DNA from: Nostoc sp. PCC 7107
GTDB taxonomy: Bacteria; Cyanobacteriota; Cyanobacteriia; Cyanobacteriales; Nostocaceae
Assembly (NCBI RefSeq): GCF_000316625.1
Contig: NC_019676.1
Span: forward strand, 4,296,501 to 4,360,500
Direction: 5' to 3'
Length of the DNA: 64,000 bases
Part shown: positions 17,431-24,841 of the stretch, piece by piece
Layout: each line of letters opens with the position of its first letter
Position numbering within the stretch: position 1 is the stretch's first letter
The notes under the pieces: model-generated
Database searches by the model: none
Told to the model about the DNA's origin: nothing
The model's input: only the letters and a program-made list of their open reading frames with translations
Program-made: the position numbers and the translations under genes

Positions 17431-18474
17431 ATGAGTAGTCAAATTCTGCACCTGCAATTAACTTCAATGCAATTACCTAACGCGATTCAAACATCGGCGG
17501 TAGGGAAGGGTGCAGATGATTTTTCACAAATAGCACTTAGTAGTCAAACGACTGTACGTGCTGGGTGTGATGTGGTGGTTCATCCTCCGGAACCGAGTGA
17601 GATAGTTTTGCATCTGGAAAATTTGGGTAGTCGGATGCTGCGGTTGAATGTGCGGGTGGAGGGGAATTTCCCGGCTGAGTGGTGTCGTATTGGGATGGAG
17701 GGGTATGAACTTGCACCGCGATCGCGGATGGATGTGGTGTTATACTTCCAACTTCCGGCGGATTTCTTTGAAACTCCCGAACTAGGGACTGGTCAATCTT
17801 TAATCTTGGATTATCACAGTCGCATTCATGTTAACTACACTGAGGAGGGGACTGGTAGACAGTTAGTTGAAACGGCTGGTTTAAATTTATATGTCCGCCC
17901 TCGCAGTCTCTATCCTAAGTTTTTACCTGCGGTTTATCGAGAAGTTGATTTTATTGGGCGCTTCTTGAAGATTTTTGAACAGGCTTTTGAACCCTCAGTG
18001 CAAACGCTAGATGTGTTGTGGGCTTATTTAGACCCAATGACTGCACCGCAGACATTGTTACCTTTTCTCGCGCACTGGGTAGCCTGGCCGATTGACCGTC
18101 GTTGGACTTTAGAACGACAACGTTATTTAATTCGTTCGGCGGTTGAACTGTATCGCTGGCGGGGAACACGTAGAGGTTTACGTTTATATATACATCTTTA
18201 TACAGATTTACCTTTAGATGAACATATTACAAGAGAAGTTGATAAGCATATTTGTATTGAAGAAATTCGCGGCGAAGGTTTTGTTTTAGGTAATACGCGC
18301 CTAGGTGAAGATGCAATGATTGGCGGCGGTCGTCCGTATCATTTTATCGTGCGCCTCCGTCCGCAACGTCCAAATCAGGTAGATGAACAATTAGTCCGAC
18401 ACATTATTGAGCAAGAGAAACCCGCTTTTTGTACTTATGAAATTTATATAGATGCGTTAATAACCAATAGTTAA
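17431..18474 (+). CDS. cis12: Phage tail protein I-like baseplate protein (Cis12-like)
   Basis: The 347-residue protein has an N-terminal beta-rich domain (about 1-165, with VVVHPPEPSEIVLHLENLGSRMLRL) and a C-terminal tail-protein-I domain: YPKFLPAVYREVDFIGRFLKIFEQ, then LPFLAHWVAWPIDRRW and RYLIRSAVELYRWRGTRRGL. This is the partner of the J-like protein in the wedge. The extra N-terminal Ig-like domain is reminiscent of the domains in the two large proteins downstream, which may let them interact. Confidence 0.88.
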   Translation: MSSQILHLQLTSMQLPNAIQTSAVGKGADDFSQIALSSQTTVRAGCDVVVHPPEPSEIVLHLENLGSRMLRLNVRVEGNFPAEWCRIGMEGYELAPRSRMDVVLYFQLPADFFETPELGTGQSLILDYHSRIHVNYTEEGTGRQLVETAGLNLYVRPRSLYPKFLPAVYREVDFIGRFLKIFEQAFEPSVQTLDVLWAYLDPMTAPQTLLPFLAHWVAWPIDRRWTLERQRYLIRSAVELYRWRGTRRGLRLYIHLYTDLPLDEHITREVDKHICIEEIRGEGFVLGNTRLGEDAMIGGGRPYHFIVRLRPQRPNQVDEQLVRHIIEQEKPAFCTYEIYIDALITNS

Positions 18475-18521
18475 TAGTCAAAAGGATAAAGAATAAACTT
18501 TCATACTTCATACTTCATATT

Positions 18522-19763
18522 ATGGAAATTCACCCCCTAGAACGACTACAAATTCAAGATGGTTTATTGATTAACGCTGAACGATGGAAGCGATCGCATG
18601 ATTATCACCGTCAGCGGCAAAATATTCATTATCAGTCGTTGAATGAACCGGGAATAGTTCAGGGTTTGGGTGTGAGTTTGATTCTTGCGCCAAAGGATGT
18701 ACCCTCACAATATAATGATGCGCGATGGTTACAAATTCAGCCAGGAATTGCCATTGATGTGAATGGGAATCCGATTGTGGTTCCGCAACAGATAGATTTT
18801 CATATCTCGGCTGATATTACAGAAGAAAAACCTAGGCTAATTTATTTAGTTGTGCGTTATGTAGATCCAGAAACTTTACAACGCAAACAAGTAAGTGAAA
18901 GTAAATTTGAAGCCGAAACTTTTCGGATTGATGAAAAAACTTCACCACCTGATGCGTTTGAAGTGGAATTATGCAGAATTTTATTACAGCCGGGATTAGT
19001 AACTTTAAAAAATCCCCAAGATGTATTTTATCCAAGTTTGAATAGTTTAGATTTTCGCTATCGAAAAATTGCGCGATCGCGTCCTACTGCGGTGGTGCAG
19101 GTGGCGCATCTTGATACGCAGGAAACTAAAGAAGGTAATAGCTTTGCAAATTTATCTTCTTTATTAAAATATACCGAAAGTCTTACCTGTACTTTCCAAG
19201 GAGATGAGCAAATTGCTCGGTTAAGTTTTCCACTTTTAGACCCAACAATAGCAATTAATTATGATTTGCTATTTATTACGGGAAGTGAACCATTAATTTT
19301 AAATGTGCAAGAATTAGCTAATCTTGAAAGTTATCTAGATAGTGGGGGAGTTTTGTTAGTAGAATCGCCTACCGATGCTGTTGACCGATTAGAAAGTATT
19401 TTAGAGATTACTGAAAATTTAGGCACACCTTTAGAAGATTTTATACGCGAACTTAATAGATCCCATCCATTACGGACACAGCCATTTTTATTTGCTGCTT
19501 TACCAGTTATAAATCAAAAGCCTCTGCAAATTTTAGTTGCAGGTGGCATTGTTTTAGTTATTGGTGATTTATCACTAGCTTGGGGATTAGATGAAAAATT
19601 AACTTTATCACGAGAAACAATTCGCACTGCCCAAGAGTTAGGCATTAATATTCTTAATTTTGCCTGGAAGCGTAAGCGAATGACGCAATTAAGACAACAA
19701 ACTGCTACACCTATATCAACTAAGCCAGACCCATTAAAAAGCATTTTCAATAAGTTGGAATAA
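18522..19763 (+). CDS. CIS-associated protein with phage-fibre-like N-terminus and DUF4159-like C-domain
   Basis: The N-terminal ~150 residues (MEIHPLERLQIQDGLLINAE, then DYHRQRQNIHYQSLNEPG and PGIAIDVNGNPIVVPQQ) look like a baseplate-peripheral or fibre-attachment domain. The C-terminal part (about 235-395) resembles DUF4159, a glutamine-amidotransferase-like fold: YDLLFITGSEPLILN, LESYLDSGGVLLVESP, and ILVAGGIVLVIGDLSLAWG with ETIRTAQELGINILNFAWKR. No catalytic Cys is apparent in the expected region. It lies 47 bp after cis12 and 30 bp before the next gene, so it is part of the CIS operon. The function is unknown; a structural role in the baseplate is inferred. Confidence 0.65.
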   Translation: MEIHPLERLQIQDGLLINAERWKRSHDYHRQRQNIHYQSLNEPGIVQGLGVSLILAPKDVPSQYNDARWLQIQPGIAIDVNGNPIVVPQQIDFHISADITEEKPRLIYLVVRYVDPETLQRKQVSESKFEAETFRIDEKTSPPDAFEVELCRILLQPGLVTLKNPQDVFYPSLNSLDFRYRKIARSRPTAVVQVAHLDTQETKEGNSFANLSSLLKYTESLTCTFQGDEQIARLSFPLLDPTIAINYDLLFITGSEPLILNVQELANLESYLDSGGVLLVESPTDAVDRLESILEITENLGTPLEDFIRELNRSHPLRTQPFLFAALPVINQKPLQILVAGGIVLVIGDLSLAWGLDEKLTLSRETIRTAQELGINILNFAWKRKRMTQLRQQTATPISTKPDPLKSIFNKLE

Positions 19764-19792
19764 TTTTTTACTTTTTACTTTTTACTTTTTTA
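19764..19792 (+). repeat. TTTTTAC heptamer tract directly upstream of the next CIS gene
   Basis: Three TTTTTAC-type heptamers run from just after the stop codon to the ATG at 19794. There is no purine-rich ribosome-binding site. Similar T-rich tracts lie at 22014-22044 and 8148-8178 before other CIS genes. Confidence 0.6.
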
Positions 19793-19793
19793 T

Positions 19794-21983
19794 ATGGCAG
19801 TTAATCGAATTAATACTAAAATTTCTACTCAAGTATTGAATTTTCAACCGGGTGGTTCGCCAGCTTCTTTTGATGTAACTGTAGTTAATGAAAGTAATCA
19901 GTTTGCATCTTTACAAATCGAAATTATTGCGGCTGGTGGTGGCGAGAGTTTGGGGTCTAATTGGTACAAAATTACGCCATCTGTTAGTGCTAAAAATCCG
20001 CCGGGAGATAGTACGAAATTTGAAGTAACTATTACTAATACTCCTGTTGCTGGTTTTATCGGCAAGATGAACTTAATAGTACGGATTTTTTCGCTAGAAT
20101 TGGGGGATGAAGACAGACAAATATTGCGGTTGATAGTTGAAGCAGGCGTTGGCGCTGTGGCTATGCAAGTTGAGTTAATTACACGCGAATTTACACCTCA
20201 ACCACAGGGGTTAATTGAGATTCCAGTGCGTGTTTTTAATCCTAGTCAAATACCTGCAAGTGTTTCTCTTAAGCCCATTGGACTCCAACCTCAATGGTTT
20301 ATTAATGGTGATGAAAGGTTGTTAGAAGTTTCTCCTGGTGCTAAAAAAGAAACATCATTTTTATGTCAGTTACCAAGTCTTGAAGCAGTCCCAAGTCAAG
20401 CATATCCTTTTACGATTGAAGCGACATATTCTCATGGAGTTCCTTCTCGTAGTCGGGAGGGAATAATTAACGTCAACCCAGCAGGATCTATTGATTTTCG
20501 ATGTACTCTAGAAAAGCAACAAATACCTGCATCTCGTCCTTGGCTACCGCAATTACGAGTTAATTCTACAACTTATCAACTTGAGTGCCAAAATCACAGT
20601 AATTTAAGCAAGAAAGTCAGTATTGAAGTGAAAGAAGGTGAGGAGGGACAGCCTAAATCTTTTTGGCAAGTTGAGCCTGAATTTGTAGAATTACACCCAG
20701 GAGAAAATAACAATTTACAACTATTAGTAAGTAAGCGGCGGCAATGGTTTGGCTTAAAGCAAAAACTTTCATATAAAGTCAAGGTTATTGTACCAGACCA
20801 GAGAGTAAATGTTAAGTATATAAATCAAGATTTACAATTAATTATTCATCCTATTTTACATCCTTGGCTACAGATGAGCGTAGGAGTTTTGCTGTTGTTT
20901 TTACTTTGGTTTTTATCATGGCTTAATCCTAATAATCCTTTCTTTGGCCATCGTCGTTCTGTGACATTTGTGCAGTTTAATGGTGTAGGCGATCACGCTG
21001 TTAGCAGTTCTCAAGACCAAAGTATTATCAGATGGAAGATTGCTGGTTTTACTAATCCTTTCGTTAATCAAGATGATGGGAGGATGGCTAAAAATATAGG
21101 TAAATCTGTTCGGGTTGTGCGCTATAAACCTGTGGATAATGACGTGGTAGCAGCAGGTTTAGAAAATGGTGAAATCCAAATTTGGGATGTGCTTGGCGGT
21201 ACGAAAAAGCCAAAAGTTACTTTTTCAAATGATAAAGCAGACCGTGTTCTAGGTTTAGAATTTAGTCAAGATTCACACTATTTATTCAGTGGTCATGGTA
21301 GTGGTTTAGTTTTGCAATGGGATGTAGATAGCGCTCTGTTAGATGATCATCAAAGTTTAACAAAAAATGATAGTTGCAAAGATGTTAAATTTCTTGTTGA
21401 TTGCAAAGATGTGAACTTTCCTATTTATAGTTTAACTTTAGCTGGCAATGATAAACAAAATTTAGTAATCGGTGGTAGATACAATAACTTAGCTATATGG
21501 AATTTTTCCCAAAATAAACTATGGAAAGTTCCATATAATCCTCCCGGTAGTCAAAATGATTATATTGTCAGTGTAGATAGTACGGAATATAAACCAAGTT
21601 TATTAGCAACAGCAGATAATATGGGGCAAATTACTTTATGGAATATGCAACAATGTCTGAGTAAAAATAATGGTCAGTGTCAAGTTATAGATAAATGGTC
21701 TGATGGTCATGGTGGTAAAGCAGTGCGATCGGTTGCTTTGAGTCGAGATGGTTGTTATTTAGCTAGTGGTGGTGATGATAATCGCGTTATGCTTTGGCCT
21801 TTAACTCAAGCAGGTAGAAGAATTTCTCCTGTTGGTCAAGTAATACGTAAGGAAAAACAAAGATTTAATAGTATAGATGTGAAAGTTGTGAAAAATAAAA
21901 TTTTGATTATTAGTGGTAATGATGATCATAAAGTCAGGTTAGACATTAGAGATTTGAATAAAAATGTTGGTTGTAAACAATAA
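19794..21983 (+). CDS. Ig-like / transmembrane / WD40 beta-propeller protein, candidate CIS membrane anchor
   Basis: This 729-residue protein has three parts. Residues 1-350 are repeated Ig-like beta-sandwich domains (for example NFQPGGSPASFDVTVVNES and EFVELHPGENNNLQLLVS). A single transmembrane helix lies at about 357-378 (LQMSVGVLLLFLLWFLSWL). Residues ~388-729 are WD40 repeats (GDHAVSSSQDQSIIRWKI, LENGEIQIWDV, GSGLVLQWDV, CYLASGGDDNRVMLWPL). It sits in the CIS gene run with 30-76-bp gaps. A role in fixing the baseplate to a membrane is inferred from the fusion and context. The domain types are clear; no homologue of known function is recognised. Confidence 0.7.
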   Translation: MAVNRINTKISTQVLNFQPGGSPASFDVTVVNESNQFASLQIEIIAAGGGESLGSNWYKITPSVSAKNPPGDSTKFEVTITNTPVAGFIGKMNLIVRIFSLELGDEDRQILRLIVEAGVGAVAMQVELITREFTPQPQGLIEIPVRVFNPSQIPASVSLKPIGLQPQWFINGDERLLEVSPGAKKETSFLCQLPSLEAVPSQAYPFTIEATYSHGVPSRSREGIINVNPAGSIDFRCTLEKQQIPASRPWLPQLRVNSTTYQLECQNHSNLSKKVSIEVKEGEEGQPKSFWQVEPEFVELHPGENNNLQLLVSKRRQWFGLKQKLSYKVKVIVPDQRVNVKYINQDLQLIIHPILHPWLQMSVGVLLLFLLWFLSWLNPNNPFFGHRRSVTFVQFNGVGDHAVSSSQDQSIIRWKIAGFTNPFVNQDDGRMAKNIGKSVRVVRYKPVDNDVVAAGLENGEIQIWDVLGGTKKPKVTFSNDKADRVLGLEFSQDSHYLFSGHGSGLVLQWDVDSALLDDHQSLTKNDSCKDVKFLVDCKDVNFPIYSLTLAGNDKQNLVIGGRYNNLAIWNFSQNKLWKVPYNPPGSQNDYIVSVDSTEYKPSLLATADNMGQITLWNMQQCLSKNNGQCQVIDKWSDGHGGKAVRSVALSRDGCYLASGGDDNRVMLWPLTQAGRRISPVGQVIRKEKQRFNSIDVKVVKNKILIISGNDDHKVRLDIRDLNKNVGCKQ

Positions 21984-22059
21984 TGACTCGCTCTAATAGA
22001 CTTAGTTAAAATCCTTTTTTACTTTTACCTTTTTACTTTTAACTTGCTTGGGGGTAAGC

Positions 22060-24789
22060 ATGACTGCCACAAATTCGAGAAATACAGATTCCCAACTCGG
22101 TTTGAGTATGGCAGATGTGTTGACTCTGCCACCACAACAGCGCAAAATTGTGCAGTGGTTAATTAAGCGTCCTGATAGTGCTTCTCTTACCCAAGTATCA
22201 CTTCATTTAGATTTAAATCAACAAGCTACTTTAGCTTTATTAGATGAATTAGTTGATGAAGGTTTTGTTCAGCAAGTATTAACTTCTGGGGAGGTACAAT
22301 ACAAGGTTAATCTGGCGGCTAAACGCGGCATTCAACAACAAAATCTACAACAAACTCTCGCCCCTGGAAATCCTCTGGCGATTATTTTTAATCCTTCTGG
22401 TGATTACGCAGTTCAGGCTGGGGGAAAATTTGACCTAAATGTAACTGTTACAAATAAAGGGGTGGAAAGTGCGTTAATTGATATTTATATTGATGAATTA
22501 TCAACCCAATTAATTCAATGGTGTGATGCGCCTAAACAGAGGTTAGCACTGAGTTCTAATTCTGTGGGTGAGGTGTTATTTGAATTTCAAGTACCTGTCA
22601 CAGCAATTCCTAGCACTTATAACTATGCAATTGTTGTTGATGCACCGCTACATTATCCTGAAGATACGCCAATTCGACATGGGGCGCGGATTCAAGTTTT
22701 ACCTGCGATTGAAACGGTTGTTAGAGTTAGTGACCCGACTTTTAGCTTACTACCTTTAACAAGTTCGCGATCGCCTGCCAAAATTCTCCCCGGCGCAATC
22801 TTACAAGTTAATGTCAATGTCCACAACCGTTCTGATAGGGTAGATAGATTTCGCCTCAGTTGTCTTGATTTACCCCAGGAGTGGGTGAGTATCCGTTATC
22901 CCGAAGGTTTGGAAACTGCGGGACTGGTTATCCCCAATATGGGTTTAAATCTCAACCCAGGCGAGAAGGGAGAAATCTTACTTCAGTTTCAACCACCGCT
23001 AGACGCAAACGCCGAACTTTATTACCCCAGCATCCGCTTGTATTCTGCCAACAATCCTGATTTGATGCTATTGGATGTTATATATTGGGAAATTTTACCT
23101 TCTTACCTACTAAACGCAGAGATGCTAATAGTGGTAAATCGGGTGAGACGCAAAGGCGGAACTTTTGAAGTCAAGTTGACAAATGCGGGTAACACTGTCA
23201 GAGAAATCGCTTTTGAAGCGGTTCCTATTGATGAAGATAAAGTGTGTAGTTACACAACTTCTCCGGCGATGTTGCGCGTATTACCTGGAGAAAAAGTTTC
23301 GACGAAAGTGACAGTAGTACCCGTGAAATGGTGGTATCGTCCGATGTTCGGCGCGGGACGATTACTGAATTTTCGCATTGAATTAACAGATCAGCAACAA
23401 ATCCCTTTACCCAACCCAGCGTTACCAGGAAGTTTAATTTGGGAACCGCGCCCTTGGTGGCAATTTTTACTCGTATTGTTGACAGTTATAGGTAGTGTAG
23501 CAGCGATCGCATTTTTGATTTGGTTATGGTTTTTCCGTCCCCTCGCAACCCCTAAAATTCTGCAATTTCTGTCCTCTGATGCGACTTATCAAGCATCGAA
23601 CGGTGATTTTATTCGCTTAAGTTGGCAAATTCGCCACCCCAAAAAATTGCAAACTGTATCTTTAACTGGCTTATTTGCTGATGGTACAGCGGCGGTACAA
23701 CCAATAGTTTATACCTTCAACGGCAAGATTCCCGCAGAACTGCAACCATTTTGCCAAATAGGTGCAGTATTAACTTGTTCTAACGTCCCTACCGATGCGC
23801 GTAAAACAGGAGATTATACTTTTCAAATGCAGGCATTTGCTAATGATAATCCAGACTTGCCCTCGGACACAATTAAAACTAATACCATCAAAATTGTCCC
23901 AGTTCCCCCCCCACAACTTCTCCAATTTTCTCCTGCACAATCTGTTTATCAAGAAGTCAAAACTAGTTCTACCAAAATCAGCCCAGATACCATTCGCCTC
24001 AATTGGAAAATTAATGATTTAGATAGATTAAAAGAATTGCGAATTATTGGGCGATCGCCAGAAAATTTAGTTAATAGCCCACAACAAATTTATGATGTTA
24101 GCCAAGGCATTCCCGATACACTAAAAACCTTCTGCAACCAGCAAAACAATCAACTAAACTGTCGCAATGTTCCTGCTAATAATCGCGGTGCAGGTGACTA
24201 TATATTTGAACTGCAAGTATTTACCAAAACCGACACCGATAAACCAAGCATCTCACCAAAAACAGACTTAATAAAAGTCCAATCTCTACCCAGTAAAATT
24301 GTTGAATTCAAAATTGATGGGAATAATCCACTGCCCAAATATCCCATATTAATTAATCCACTTAAACCTAACAAACCTTTAAACATATCTTGGAAAGTAG
24401 AAGGTACCAATAATATTAAAGTAGAACTTCTTCCCGCACCAGGAGATATCCCCCGTAACGGTACAATACCTTATCCAGTTAACCAACAACCCGGTAGCGA
24501 AACAATTACTTTACAAGTCACTAATACTGCTGGCGAAAAAGTAACTCGTTCCGTCACCCTCGAAACTTTTTTACCACCTAATTCAACAACAAATCAACAA
24601 CAACTACCACAACTAGAAGGTGCAAAACCCCAAATTCCAGCTATACCCCCACCACCAGCAACACAACCCACACAACCCCCCAGTACTTCCCCATCCCCAA
24701 CCAACAACACCACGCCTAATCCTAACTCTCCCACACCATCCCAACCAGATAAACTCTCACCCTTAGAACTTCCCCCAGGATTTGATTAA
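22060..24789 (+). CDS. Winged-helix / Ig-like / transmembrane / Ig-like protein, candidate CIS anchor
   Basis: The start is set at ATG 22060, preceded by GGGGGT; a TTG lies 12 bp upstream. Residues ~18-95 form a winged-helix-like domain (LPPQQRKIVQWLIKRPDSAS, then LALLDELVDEGFVQQVL and GEVQYKVN). Ig-like or CARDB-like domains follow up to ~460. One transmembrane helix lies at about 467-490 (LLVLLTVIGSVAAIAFLIWL). After it come two or three further beta-sandwich domains with paired Cys (PFCQIGAVLTCSNVP; FCNQQNNQLNCRNVP) and a Pro/Thr-rich tail. The winged helix may bind protein rather than DNA. As the second membrane protein of the CIS run it is a good anchor candidate. Function otherwise unknown. 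Confidence 0.65.
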   Translation: MTATNSRNTDSQLGLSMADVLTLPPQQRKIVQWLIKRPDSASLTQVSLHLDLNQQATLALLDELVDEGFVQQVLTSGEVQYKVNLAAKRGIQQQNLQQTLAPGNPLAIIFNPSGDYAVQAGGKFDLNVTVTNKGVESALIDIYIDELSTQLIQWCDAPKQRLALSSNSVGEVLFEFQVPVTAIPSTYNYAIVVDAPLHYPEDTPIRHGARIQVLPAIETVVRVSDPTFSLLPLTSSRSPAKILPGAILQVNVNVHNRSDRVDRFRLSCLDLPQEWVSIRYPEGLETAGLVIPNMGLNLNPGEKGEILLQFQPPLDANAELYYPSIRLYSANNPDLMLLDVIYWEILPSYLLNAEMLIVVNRVRRKGGTFEVKLTNAGNTVREIAFEAVPIDEDKVCSYTTSPAMLRVLPGEKVSTKVTVVPVKWWYRPMFGAGRLLNFRIELTDQQQIPLPNPALPGSLIWEPRPWWQFLLVLLTVIGSVAAIAFLIWLWFFRPLATPKILQFLSSDATYQASNGDFIRLSWQIRHPKKLQTVSLTGLFADGTAAVQPIVYTFNGKIPAELQPFCQIGAVLTCSNVPTDARKTGDYTFQMQAFANDNPDLPSDTIKTNTIKIVPVPPPQLLQFSPAQSVYQEVKTSSTKISPDTIRLNWKINDLDRLKELRIIGRSPENLVNSPQQIYDVSQGIPDTLKTFCNQQNNQLNCRNVPANNRGAGDYIFELQVFTKTDTDKPSISPKTDLIKVQSLPSKIVEFKIDGNNPLPKYPILINPLKPNKPLNISWKVEGTNNIKVELLPAPGDIPRNGTIPYPVNQQPGSETITLQVTNTAGEKVTRSVTLETFLPPNSTTNQQQLPQLEGAKPQIPAIPPPPATQPTQPPSTSPSPTNNTTPNPNSPTPSQPDKLSPLELPPGFD

Positions 24790-24841
24790 AAGCAAATTTT
24801 TCTTCTTTGCGCCTTTGCGCCTTTGCGTGAGACAAAAAACC

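Noticed and set aside
18522-24789. Interpretation of the three large genes as an independent surface-adhesion operon
   Set aside because: They follow cis12 with short gaps and one carries a baseplate-like N-terminal domain, so association with the CIS is the simpler reading.
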